This document shows positions 20,045 to 28,851 of a stretch of DNA of 64,000 nucleotides, piece after piece. The DNA is from Xanthomonas translucens pv. cerealis. Its GTDB lineage: Bacteria; Pseudomonadota; Gammaproteobacteria; Xanthomonadales; Xanthomonadaceae. The stretch lies in assembly GCF_006838285.1 (NCBI RefSeq), contig NZ_CP038228.1, positions 2,852,001 to 2,916,000 on the forward strand, written 5' to 3'. The notes beneath the pieces were generated by a model. That model saw only the letters and a program-made list of their open reading frames with translations. It ran no database searches and was not told the DNA's origin. Position 1 is the first letter of the stretch, and every line of letters starts with the position of its first letter. Both the position numbers and the translations under genes were made by a program.

Positions 20045-22540
20045 ATGCGTACCAACCAACTACAGCAGAGCCTGCTAGCGCTGGCCCTGTCTTCCGTTCT
20101 CGCCGCCGGCGCCCATGCCCAGGAGCCGCAGCAAGCGCCTGCAGTCGAAGCCACCACCACCCTGGATCAGATCGTCGTCACCGGCACCCCGCAGGGCCAG
20201 TCACAGAAGGACGCGCCGTTCGCGATCAGCGTGGTGTCGAAACAACGCCTGGATCGCGCGGCGCCGAGCAGCAGCGTCGACATGCTGCGCGCCGTGCCCG
20301 GCTTCTCGGCCGAGCCCTCCGGCGGCCAGGGTGGCGGCCAGAACCTGTACGTGCGCGGCCTGCCCGCCGGCGGCTGGTACTACGTGCAGTACCAGGAAGA
20401 CGGCATGACCCTGTTCGACGAGCCGCAGGAAAGCTTCTTCAACGTCGATACGCTGTTTTCGCTGGACATGATGACTGAGCGCCTGGAAGTGGTGCGCGGC
20501 GGCACCTCGCCGCTGTTCGCGACCAACGCGCCGGGCGGCACGGTCAACGCCATCACACGCCACGGCACGGCCACGCCCGAGGGCGCGGTGCGCATGACCG
20601 TCGGCAGCGACGGCCTGCGCCGCGAGGACGCCTACAGCTCCGGCCCGCTGAGCGAGAACGTGCTCTACAGCATCGGCGGCTACCACCGCAGCGACGACGG
20701 CCTGCGCGAGACCGGCTATACCGCCGACAAGGGCGGCCAGTTGCGCGGCAATCTGACCTTCCTGATGGGCGATGCGATCCTCGACGTGGACGCCAAGTAC
20801 CTCGACGACCGCACCGCGTTCTACAACCCGATCCCGCTAGACGATCCGCGCACTCCTTCGCAGTCGCTGTCGGCGCTGCTCGACCCGCTGGACGGCACCC
20901 TGCTGTCCAACGACCTGCGCCGCACCACGGTCCCGACCTTCGACAGCAACCGCATCGTGTCCCGCAACCTGGATCTGGCCGACGGCATCCACAACAAGGT
21001 CAAGCAACTCGGCACCCACCTGGAATGGAACCTGGACGATGGCCTGACCCTGAACAACCGCATGCGCTTCGTCGATGCCGAAGTGGACTACACCGCGCTG
21101 TTCTCCGGCGCCGCGCCCTCCGACGCCGCCGCCTACCTGTCCACCCAGCTCGGCCGCGCGCGCACCGGCTTCGGCAACCGCGTGGCCCGCGTCGGCTACG
21201 TCACCAGCCGCGACGGCGCCGTCTACGACCCGGCCGGCGCCGACGGCCTGGTGCTGGAAAGCGGCCTGTGGAACGCGCGCACCCACCTGCGCACGCTGTC
21301 CGACGATCTGCGCCTGAGCAAGGCGTTCGGCGCATCGGCGCTCGGCCAGCACACGCTTACCGCCGGCGTGAACGTGCAGCACTTCGAATACGCCCAGGAC
21401 CGCCTGCAGAACACCGTGCTGACCACGCTGCAGAACAATGCGCAGCGCCTGGACGTGCTGGCCTACGACGCGGCCGGCAACGTGGTCGGCGCGGTCACCC
21501 AGAACGGCTTCGTGCGCTACGGCAACGGCGTCACCCGCGGCTTCGCCAACGGCACCTACCTGTCGCCGTACCTGTGGGATTCGGTGCGCTTCGGCCGCTT
21601 CGGCGTGGACGCTGGCGTGCGCTACACCCGCTACAGCGCCGACGGCGGCGTGTACGCCAACACCACGCGCAACCTCGGCGATCCCACCACCCTGGCCGAC
21701 GACAGTGCGGGCGGCCTCAGCGGCGCGTTCAGCGCGCGCGAGGATCGCCGCCATGCCACGCAATGGACGCTCGGCGCCGAGTTCGCGCTGACCCCGCAGT
21801 TGCAGACCTTCGCCCGCTACACCAAGTCGCAGCGCTTGCCGCGGCTGCAGAACGTGTACCAGACGCAGAATGCGGCGGTCACCGACATCGACCAGGCCGA
21901 AGCCGGCCTGCGCGGCGCCTTCGGCGACACCTTCTCGTTCTCCACCGTTGGCTTCTGGAGCCGCTTCAACGATCTGTCGATCAGCGCGATCGTGCTCGAC
22001 GACGCCGGTGCGGTGCAGACCCTGGCCCTGGTCGGGCAGACCCAGACCTTCGGCCTGGAGTCGGAGTTCACCTGGCGTCCCTCGGCGTACTTCGGCATGA
22101 CCGGCTCGGTCACGCTGCAGGATCCGCAAACCCGCAGCCTGAGCAACGCCAGCACCGGCGCCAGCTACGGCGACCTGGACGGCAAGCAGATCTCGCGCAT
22201 CCCCAAGTTCATGGCCTCGCTCAGCCCGACCCTGTACTTCGACATCGCCGGGCACCCGCTCGAACTGTCGGCCACGGCCTACCGCATGGGCCAGCGCTAC
22301 GTCGACTACACCAACGCCACCGCGCTGCCGGCCTACACCACCTACGACCTGGGCCTGTTCGCCCACCTCAGCAACAACCTGGAACTGCAGCTGCATGCGG
22401 CCAACGTCGACAACAGCGCCGGCCTGACCGAAGGCAACGCGCGGGTGGATACGCTGTCCGGGCAAGGCACCGCCGAAGCGATCTATGCGCGGCCGATCTT
22501 CGGCCGCAACTACAACGCATCGCTGACCTGGCGGTGGTGA
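20045..22540 (+). CDS. TonB-dependent outer membrane receptor (island)
   Basis: This 831-aa receptor actively imports a substrate across the outer membrane using TonB energy. A signal peptide ends at AGAHAQE (about residue 27). A TonB box-like DQIVVTG follows, then the plug domain with VPGFSAEP, YVRGLPAGG and VVRGGTSPLF. A 22-strand barrel ends in the aromatic SLTWRW typical of outer membrane proteins. It is followed two bases later by a glycerophosphodiesterase gene, so its substrate may be a glycerophosphodiester or related polyol phosphate. A siderophore cannot be excluded from sequence alone. Confidence 0.92.
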   Translation: MRTNQLQQSLLALALSSVLAAGAHAQEPQQAPAVEATTTLDQIVVTGTPQGQSQKDAPFAISVVSKQRLDRAAPSSSVDMLRAVPGFSAEPSGGQGGGQNLYVRGLPAGGWYYVQYQEDGMTLFDEPQESFFNVDTLFSLDMMTERLEVVRGGTSPLFATNAPGGTVNAITRHGTATPEGAVRMTVGSDGLRREDAYSSGPLSENVLYSIGGYHRSDDGLRETGYTADKGGQLRGNLTFLMGDAILDVDAKYLDDRTAFYNPIPLDDPRTPSQSLSALLDPLDGTLLSNDLRRTTVPTFDSNRIVSRNLDLADGIHNKVKQLGTHLEWNLDDGLTLNNRMRFVDAEVDYTALFSGAAPSDAAAYLSTQLGRARTGFGNRVARVGYVTSRDGAVYDPAGADGLVLESGLWNARTHLRTLSDDLRLSKAFGASALGQHTLTAGVNVQHFEYAQDRLQNTVLTTLQNNAQRLDVLAYDAAGNVVGAVTQNGFVRYGNGVTRGFANGTYLSPYLWDSVRFGRFGVDAGVRYTRYSADGGVYANTTRNLGDPTTLADDSAGGLSGAFSAREDRRHATQWTLGAEFALTPQLQTFARYTKSQRLPRLQNVYQTQNAAVTDIDQAEAGLRGAFGDTFSFSTVGFWSRFNDLSISAIVLDDAGAVQTLALVGQTQTFGLESEFTWRPSAYFGMTGSVTLQDPQTRSLSNASTGASYGDLDGKQISRIPKFMASLSPTLYFDIAGHPLELSATAYRMGQRYVDYTNATALPAYTTYDLGLFAHLSNNLELQLHAANVDNSAGLTEGNARVDTLSGQGTAEAIYARPIFGRNYNASLTWRW

Positions 22541-22542
22541 GC

Positions 22543-23457
22543 ATGTGCTACCGCAAACTGCTGATGGGCGTGGCGATCTGGCTGCCGTTGATGACGGCGA
22601 CGGCGACGGACTTGCCGGAGCGCCTGCGCGATCCGCACGGCGATGCGCTGGTGGTGTCGCACCGCGCATGCTGGAAGTTCGCCTCGGAGAACACCCTCGA
22701 CGGCATCGCCGCGTGCATCGCGCAAGGCGTGGACATGGTCGAGGTCGACGTGCGCACCACTCGCGACGGCGCGCTGGTGCTGATGCACGACGAACGCGTG
22801 GATCGCACCACCAATGGCCATGGCGCGGTGGCCGACCTGGACGCGGCGCAGATCGCCGCGTTGCGCGTGCGCAGCGGCGGCGGCGGCCGCGCCAGCATGC
22901 TGACCGAGCGCCACCCGCCGACGTTGGCGCAGGCGCTGGCCGCAGCGCGCGGCCGGGTACTGGTGGACCTGGACGTCAAGGCAGCCGCGCTGGACCACGT
23001 CATCGATGTGGTCGAGGCGGCCGCGGCGCAGCGTGACGTGCTGTTGAACGTCCCGCTGGACGTGCCGCAGGCGGCGCTGCAGCGCGCGCGCAAGGCCGGC
23101 ATCGCGCTGCAGGTGCTGTACCTGCAACGCGACACCGCGCTTTCGCCGCAACAGGCGCTGCACCAAGCCGCCGCGCTGCGTCCAGCAGTGGTGCAGTTGA
23201 TGTTCGACGACCCGGCGGTATTGGCCATCGCCCAACGCGAACTGGCGCCGCATACGCGCCTGTTCGTCAACACGATGAGCAACGACATCGCCAGCGGCAA
23301 GCCGATGCGGCTATCGGCGAACTACACCGACCAGCGCGCGCTGCGCGATCCGGCCAGCGTCTGGGGCGCGCTGCGAACACAGGGGGTGAGCATGATCCAG
23401 ACCGACGAGCCAATGGCGCTGCAACGCTACTTGCGCACATCGGACATACACCGGTAG
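22543..23457 (+). CDS. Exported glycerophosphodiester phosphodiesterase (1)
   Basis: This 304-aa enzyme likely hydrolyses glycerophosphodiesters to glycerol-3-phosphate and an alcohol. A hydrophobic N-terminus (LLMGVAIWLPLMTATATD) suggests export. GDPD motifs are present in slightly unusual form: SHRACWKFASENT (normally HRG and PENT), then MVEVDVRTTRDGALVLMHD with the metal-binding Glu/Asp and the second His. The catalytic residues are therefore kept. The C-terminal motif MIQTDEP is typical. It starts two bases after the TonB receptor stop, so translation is probably coupled. Confidence 0.9.
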   Translation: MCYRKLLMGVAIWLPLMTATATDLPERLRDPHGDALVVSHRACWKFASENTLDGIAACIAQGVDMVEVDVRTTRDGALVLMHDERVDRTTNGHGAVADLDAAQIAALRVRSGGGGRASMLTERHPPTLAQALAAARGRVLVDLDVKAAALDHVIDVVEAAAAQRDVLLNVPLDVPQAALQRARKAGIALQVLYLQRDTALSPQQALHQAAALRPAVVQLMFDDPAVLAIAQRELAPHTRLFVNTMSNDIASGKPMRLSANYTDQRALRDPASVWGALRTQGVSMIQTDEPMALQRYLRTSDIHR

Positions 23458-23655
23458 CCACCGTCGCTCTTAATCCTCGCGAACCTCGCGAGCACTCAAG
23501 TCACACACGGTCGGCATGCAGCCGGATCGCGCCAATGGACGGCGCAGCCGTCGTTCCGAGCGATTCGCCACGACGGTCGAGCCAACACGGTCGGCCGCCA
23601 TCGGCGTCGTTGCGCCTGCTTCACTGACATCCATCCAATCCCAAGGGGAGAACAT
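23458..23655. other. Spacer between the two GDPD genes
   Basis: These 198 bases hold no gene. A strong AAGGGGAGA ribosome-binding site lies at the right end, about ten bases before the next ATG. I see no terminator, so read-through from the receptor operon is possible, but a separate promoter cannot be ruled out. Confidence 0.4.
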
Positions 23656-24813
23656 ATGAAATCGTCCAAGAAACGCTTCAAGACCTTATCGCTGGTCCTG
23701 GCCTGCGCCTCGCTGACCGTGTTGTCCGGCCTCGCCTCGGCGGCCAACAACTGGAATCCGCAGCACATCCTCAACACCATGAAAAGCCCCTACCAGGGCA
23801 ACCGCGCCAGCGTCGCGGTGATCGCGCATCGCGGCCTGGTCGGCAACGGCTGCCCGGAAAATTCCACCTGCTCCATCCTCAACACCTACAACAACAACAT
23901 CGAAGCAATCGAACTGGACGTCAAGCAGTCCTCCGATGGGCAACTGTGGCTGTTCCACGACCAGAACGCCGGCCGCGTGATCGACCATTCGCCGAACTTC
24001 AACATCTTCCAGAATGGGCTCAACCCGTCCGGCTGGAATCCGGACATCCGCACCATGACCAGCCACGAGCTGGTCAATTCGTTCCTGCGCGACAAGAACT
24101 TCGCCAAGACCAATTACCGTCCTGTGCCGCTCGGCGGCGCGCTCAACACCGTTGTCAGCCACGCCAATCATATGGTCGTGGTGCTGGACCTGAAAACCCT
24201 GGACGCGGTGTCGCGCGCGGCCGACCTGGCCCGCTCCTTCCGCATGGAAAACCAGGTGGTGCTGAAGTTCAGCGCCTCGTTGCTGGCCGGCAAGCCTGGC
24301 GACATCACCCGCTTCACCAAGGGCGTCGCGTTCGCACCGACCGTCTACGCCGGCGACATGGACAGGCTCGCCGACGGCGGCTACACCGGCCTGTGCGGAG
24401 CGATCACTCCCAACTCGCCGTCCTGCCGCGTCAATGCCTGGATCGAACAGGCCCGCGGCCAGAACGGCTTCGCCTGGCTGGAAATCGGCAACAAACAACC
24501 GCGCCGCAGCGATCCGACCGCCGAACTGCTGGCCGGCCAGCAGGCCCATCACCACGCGCTCGGTGCGTTCTCGCCGGTGCCGGAGTACCGCCTCAGCGCC
24601 CACGACGGCCAGCATTTCGTTCGTAGCAACGGGACCTGCTGTGCGGCGCTGAGCGACTACCTGACGCGCACCAAGTACTTCGGCAACGAAGCCGCCGACG
24701 ACCGTTCCGACTTCGGCGTGCAGGCGTTGGCCGGCTTCACCAGCATCATCACCGACGACCCGCTCAGCATTACCCGTTCGCACATTTTCCGTAATACCTC
24801 GCGCTACGAGTGA
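23656..24813 (+). CDS. Secreted glycerophosphodiester phosphodiesterase-like protein (2)
   Basis: This 385-aa exported protein has a clear signal peptide (LSLVLACASLTVLSGLASAA). GDPD residues are intact: IAHRGLVGNGCPENS, IEAIELDVKQSSDGQLWLFHD, and a C-terminal IITDDP. Between them are insertions not seen in protein (1), including CCAAL and several other cysteines that may form disulfides. It is therefore a different subfamily, not a recent duplication, and may act on a bulkier substrate such as a glycerophospho-sugar or lipid headgroup. It is the third gene of the island operon. Confidence 0.88.
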   Translation: MKSSKKRFKTLSLVLACASLTVLSGLASAANNWNPQHILNTMKSPYQGNRASVAVIAHRGLVGNGCPENSTCSILNTYNNNIEAIELDVKQSSDGQLWLFHDQNAGRVIDHSPNFNIFQNGLNPSGWNPDIRTMTSHELVNSFLRDKNFAKTNYRPVPLGGALNTVVSHANHMVVVLDLKTLDAVSRAADLARSFRMENQVVLKFSASLLAGKPGDITRFTKGVAFAPTVYAGDMDRLADGGYTGLCGAITPNSPSCRVNAWIEQARGQNGFAWLEIGNKQPRRSDPTAELLAGQQAHHHALGAFSPVPEYRLSAHDGQHFVRSNGTCCAALSDYLTRTKYFGNEAADDRSDFGVQALAGFTSIITDDPLSITRSHIFRNTSRYE

Positions 24814-24885
24814 TCGCGGCATGATCCGGCCGGGGAGTCCGCTCCCCGGCTTCCCGCCGCACTCTCCACCCAGGAAGCATCCGCT

Positions 24886-26388
24886 ATGCGTCCCATTCAC
24901 CGTCCACGCCCCCGTCACCTGCTTGTCCTGCTTCTCGTCGCTGGTGTGAGCTGGCTCCTGTTGCAACGCGCAGCGACCGCGGAAGGCGCCCGCGCCAGCA
25001 CGGCGCCAGCCGCCGCGCCTGCGTCCGGGCATCGCGCTGTCTCCGCGAACGACATGTCGTCCGCATCGCCTTCTTCTATCGACACCGTGCCCGGCCCATC
25101 GGCGCGCGAGGTCATCGCCGCGGCACAGGCGCTACCGGCCGATTTCCAGGCCGACGCGCTGCTGCGCATCGCTGACGCCAAAGACCTGCCGTTGACGGCC
25201 GGCGGCGATCGCCGCGACGCCGCGATGCGCCTTGCGCAACAGGCCTCGGTCCTGGCAGAACGCGCGATGCGACGCATGCCCGGTCTGGCCAGCGCCGGCT
25301 ATGCCAGCGAAGAGCGCAGCGACGAATTGCGCAACACCCGCACCGCCGGCCTGGACCGGCTGTCGCTGCAAACGCGCGCTGCGCGCTTCCTGGCGACGTC
25401 TCCCGCACAGGCAGCCGCGCTGTTCGCGACGCTGCCGGCGCCGCAGGCTGCCGGCTGCGATACCGAGCTGATCGACGATCCCAGCGCCACCTACGCGCTG
25501 GCGACCGCGCTGCAGCCGGCCCAGGCCGCGCCGCAGGCGGCTGCGCTCGCCGAGCGCGTGGACAAGGCGCAACAGGAAACCGACGTGGCGCCGGCGCTGA
25601 AGATGGTGCTCGCCAGCACGGCGCTGGATCGCAACGGCCAAGCCCAGGTCGCCGACAGCCTGCTGCGCATGTTCGCGCGCATCCGCGGCAACGATCCGGG
25701 CTTCACCGCCACCGAACTGGGCGTCGCCGCGGACATGCCGCTGCTGCTGCAATGGCTGCAGGACACGGCACTGCGCGAGCGGCTGCATGCGGCGTACCGC
25801 ACTTATGTCGCGGCGCATCTGGCGCAGGCGCGTTGCCCGGCGAGCCTGCTCGGCAACCACTGGCTGCTCGAACAGCGTTTCGTCGCCGAACTGCCGAACG
25901 AACGCATCCCGCCGGCACCGCCGGTAGTGCAGGAATCGATCGACGACGAGGCGATCTCCTTGATCCGCGAGGCTGGCTACAACGTGCGCACGCAACTGCT
26001 GCTGCCCGACGCCTCTGCGGCCGATCCAGCGCTGGAAAAAGCCTCCGCCGAATTCCTCGACCAGCTCGACCATGGCGTACTGCAGCAAACCGCAGCAGGC
26101 GATGGCAGCGGCCGCGTGCAGCGTGCGCGGCTGCGCGAACTGCTGCGCTATCTGGAATATGCGCCCAGCGGCGCGTCGCGCGATCGCGGCGTCGCGCTGA
26201 TGGCAGCGTTGCTGTCCGGCCCGTACTACGCGCAGGACCACGACACCTGGTTCGGCGACCTACACGTGGTCGCCGAGCAGATGCAGCGTTGGCCCGACCG
26301 CACGCAAAGGCTCGCGCAATTGGTCGGACATCGCGATCCGGTGGTGAAGGTCTACGCGATGCTGATGCAGCGCCGTCAGTTTCCCTGA
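24886..26388 (+). CDS. Exported protein of unknown function in the GDPD island
   Basis: I do not recognise this 500-aa protein. It has an N-terminal hydrophobic anchor or signal (HLLVLLLVAGVSWLLLQRAA), then an Ala/Pro/Ser-rich linker to about residue 70. The rest is a long, mostly helical, alanine-rich region without cysteine-rich or known catalytic motifs; the pattern suggests helical repeats. It starts 72 bases after the second GDPD with an AGGAAGC leader. A 12-base perfect hairpin follows its stop codon, so it is probably the last gene of the operon. Confidence 0.75.
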   Translation: MRPIHRPRPRHLLVLLLVAGVSWLLLQRAATAEGARASTAPAAAPASGHRAVSANDMSSASPSSIDTVPGPSAREVIAAAQALPADFQADALLRIADAKDLPLTAGGDRRDAAMRLAQQASVLAERAMRRMPGLASAGYASEERSDELRNTRTAGLDRLSLQTRAARFLATSPAQAAALFATLPAPQAAGCDTELIDDPSATYALATALQPAQAAPQAAALAERVDKAQQETDVAPALKMVLASTALDRNGQAQVADSLLRMFARIRGNDPGFTATELGVAADMPLLLQWLQDTALRERLHAAYRTYVAAHLAQARCPASLLGNHWLLEQRFVAELPNERIPPAPPVVQESIDDEAISLIREAGYNVRTQLLLPDASAADPALEKASAEFLDQLDHGVLQQTAAGDGSGRVQRARLRELLRYLEYAPSGASRDRGVALMAALLSGPYYAQDHDTWFGDLHVVAEQMQRWPDRTQRLAQLVGHRDPVVKVYAMLMQRRQFP

Positions 26389-26423
26389 GCGTCGTCGCAA
26401 CCGATACACCACGCTTCGATCTC

Positions 26424-26450
26424 CGCGCGCGGCGCCACGCGCCGCGCGCG
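26424..26450 (+). terminator. Strong GC hairpin closing the island operon
   Basis: CGCGCGCGGCGC and GCGCCGCGCGCG form a perfect 12-base stem around a three-base loop, 35 bases after the stop of the unknown gene. No T-tract follows, so it would be a Rho-assisted terminator or an mRNA-protecting stem. Confidence 0.5.
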
Positions 26451-26683
26451 CGACACGGATAGTGAACCCTGTCAACGACCAAGGTTCAGTTGCGATTGTG
26501 GAAGCGGCGCCTATTGTGCGCGCCACTTCCGATCCGCCCATTCTGGCGGATTCGCCGGCCTCCAGATCGCGCCGGCACCCGGGCGGCCCGTGACAGGCCG
26601 CCTCCCCATGACGCCAAGCCGCATCGCCTTGCCGCGCCACCCGCTGCAGCGCCGATGACGGCCCATACGGAGCAAGGAGTTAT

Positions 26684-27145
26684 ATGAAACTGGCCTGGAT
26701 ACTCTGGCTGTCGCAACTGTTGCCGCAACCCGCCGCCGATTCGCTGTGTTTGAGCACCACCGTCTACCTGGAAGCGCGCGACCAGACGTTGCGCGGCCAG
26801 CAGGCAGTCGCCGAAGTCGCGTTGCGGCGCCTGGACAGCGGCCTGTGGGGCAACTCGATGTGCCAGGTGGTCACCGCGCGCAAGCAGTTCGCGCCGGGGC
26901 TGGTGAAACCGGGTACAGAACTCAAGAACGAGGACGCCTGGGCCGACGCGGTCAACGTCGCCTTCGCCGCCGAACGCAACTGGGCGCTGCCGCAGGGCCA
27001 GCGCAAGGAGATCGTGCCCGGCGCCAGCCACTTCGCCGCGCACGCGATCGCCAATCCGAGCTGGCGCAACGCCTACCAGGTGGCGACGATCGGCGACCAC
27101 ACGTTCTACCGCGTGCAGAAGCTGCGGCCACGCAACGCATCCTGA
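26684..27145 (+). CDS. SleB-type cell wall hydrolase
   Basis: This 153-aa protein has the Hydrolase_2 (SleB) fold. LSTTVYLEARDQTLRGQQAV carries the catalytic glutamate, and VALRRLDSGLWGNSMCQVV follows in the usual place. The family cleaves peptidoglycan glycan strands. A short N-terminal hydrophobic stretch (LAWILWLSQLLPQPAA) probably exports it. An excellent AAGGAG ribosome-binding site precedes the ATG. It does not appear to belong to the upstream operon, being 295 bases away behind a hairpin. Confidence 0.85.
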   Translation: MKLAWILWLSQLLPQPAADSLCLSTTVYLEARDQTLRGQQAVAEVALRRLDSGLWGNSMCQVVTARKQFAPGLVKPGTELKNEDAWADAVNVAFAAERNWALPQGQRKEIVPGASHFAAHAIANPSWRNAYQVATIGDHTFYRVQKLRPRNAS

Positions 27146-27223
27146 GCGAAAACGCCGCGCTATCGCCATCTGCACGCAGGGCCGGTTACGCTTGTCGGCC
27201 CTTTGTCGGTGCGGAGTCCTGCA

Positions 27224-27832
27224 ATGAAACTGTATGCCAAGTCTGGCGCCTGTTCGCTGGCCGACCACATCGCGCTGCGCTGGGCGCAATTGCCGTTCGA
27301 ACTGGAACTGCTCGACGCCGCCGCGATGAAGGCACCGGCCTATCTCGCGATCAACCCTGCAGGCGCGGTGCCCACGCTGCAGATCGACGATTGGGTGCTG
27401 ACCCAGAACTCGGCGATCCTCAACTACATCGCCGATGTCGCACCCGCGGCACAGCTGGCCGGCGACGGCAGCGCGCGCAGTCGCGCCGAAGTGCAGCGTT
27501 GGCTCGCCTTCCTCAACGCCGACCTGCATCCCGCCTTCCATCCGTTGTTCGGCAGCACGCGCTACCTTGAGGACGCGGCGACGATCGCGCGCACCCAGGA
27601 ACATGCGCGCGAACGCCTGCGCACGCTGTACGCGCGCGTGGACGCGCAGCTGGGGACGCAGCAATGGCTCGCCGGCACGCAGCGTTCGATCGCCGATGCG
27701 TATCTGTTCGTGACCCTGCGCTGGGCGCGGGGACTGAAGCTCGAAACCGGCGCCAATCTGCAGCGTTTCTTCGAGCGCATGGCCGCCGATCCGCAGGTGC
27801 TGGCGGCGCTGCAGGCCGAAGGCCTGGAGTGA
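27224..27832 (+). CDS. Beta-class glutathione S-transferase
   Basis: This 202-aa cytosolic enzyme conjugates or reduces electrophiles with glutathione. The thioredoxin-like N-terminus MKLYAKSGACSLADHIALRW holds Cys10, the catalytic residue of bacterial beta-class GSTs. The cis-proline motif GAVPTLQ and the C-terminal helix motif SIADAYLFVTLRWA follow. The ATG giving MKLYAK was chosen over one seven codons earlier because this is the standard family start. It stands alone on the plus strand. Confidence 0.92.
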   Translation: MKLYAKSGACSLADHIALRWAQLPFELELLDAAAMKAPAYLAINPAGAVPTLQIDDWVLTQNSAILNYIADVAPAAQLAGDGSARSRAEVQRWLAFLNADLHPAFHPLFGSTRYLEDAATIARTQEHARERLRTLYARVDAQLGTQQWLAGTQRSIADAYLFVTLRWARGLKLETGANLQRFFERMAADPQVLAALQAEGLE

Positions 27833-27925
27833 GCGTAGCGACGCAGCCGCATCGCATGCGGGTGTTGTTTGCTGCGTACGCAGGTAACTTCTTGGACGAT
27901 TTCCGCGCCAGCTGATACCACGTCT

Positions 27926-27988
27926 GAGCGACTTCAGTCGCGACACGCCTTCCCGGTGACGCCGGTCACGACTGAAATCGCTCCCGCA
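27926..27988. repeat. REP-like palindrome, copy C
   Basis: The left arm is GAGCGACTTCAGTCGCGAC. The right arm, read on the other strand, begins GTGCGGGAGCGATTTCAG. The right arm hairpin GCGAT-TTCA-GTCGT is kept by G-T wobble pairs. It sits between the GST gene and the prpE remnant. Confidence 0.7.
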
Positions 27989-28095
27989 CATTGCGTTGGC
28001 TGCAGAACTGCATCAGCGCGGATCGGCATAGCGCTCGCTCAGCGCTCCCTCCACCGATTGCGCGTCAGCGGCAGCCGGCGCGATGCAATGGCGCA

Positions 28096-28690
28096 TCAGC
28101 GCGCCAGCACCCGACCAATCTCGTCGAGCGCGCAGGGATCATCCAGCGTCGACAGGTCGCCGGGATCGCGCTGCTCGGCCAGCGCCTGCAGCGAACGCCG
28201 CAGCAGCTTGCCCGAGCACGTCTTCGGCAATGCCTGCACCAGGTACACCTGCGCCGGCCGCGCGACCGCACCAAGCCGCTCCACCACGCATTGCCGCAAC
28301 TGCGCGGCGCTGGTGTTCGCTGCATCGGGCGCGGCCTGCTGTTTCAGCGCCGCGAACACCAGCGGCACCTGTCCCATCAGTTCGTCGTGCATGCCGATCA
28401 CCGCCACCTCGGCCACATCGGCGTGGCCGGCGATGGCTTCCTCGATCGCGCGCGTGCCCAGGCGATGGCCGGCGACGTTGATCACGTCGTCGGTGCGGCC
28501 GAGGATGAAGGTATGGCCATCGTCGTCGCAGATCGCCCAATCCAGCGTGCTGTACAGCAGCTCCTCGAAATGGCCGAAACAGCTGCGTCGTCGTTCCACA
28601 CCGCGGTCATGCAGCCCGGCGGCAGCGGCGGCTCGATCACCAGCACGCCCTTGGGCTTGCCGGTGGTGCCGGAGATCGTCTGCGGCGACG
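28096..28690 (-). pseudogene. Propionyl-CoA synthetase (prpE) remnant
   Basis: This is a wreck of a CoA ligase. SGTTGKPKG (normally mid-protein) is fused directly to VLVIEPPLPPGCMTAVWNDD, so roughly 250 codons between them are missing. Near 28585 the frame changes, and the C-terminal domain follows intact as LDWAICDDDGHTFILGRTDD and VINVAGHRLGTRAIEEAIAG. The lysine motif is LPKTCSGKLLRRSL. The N-terminal half is absent. It cannot encode a working enzyme. Flanks show no transposase; copy C of the REP-like element lies just downstream. Confidence 0.85.
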
Positions 28691-28851
28691 GCTGCCAGTG
28701 GACAGCGTCGCATCGTCCATGCGGCTCCTTCCAAGGCGATGCACCCGCGCCGAGCATCGTCCCTGCGCAGCGCGGGCGTCGTTCCGACCTTCGCCAAAGG
28801 GCGCGGGCGCCGCCGCGGCGGCACCTGCCTGTGCCGCCGCCGGTAGACTGC

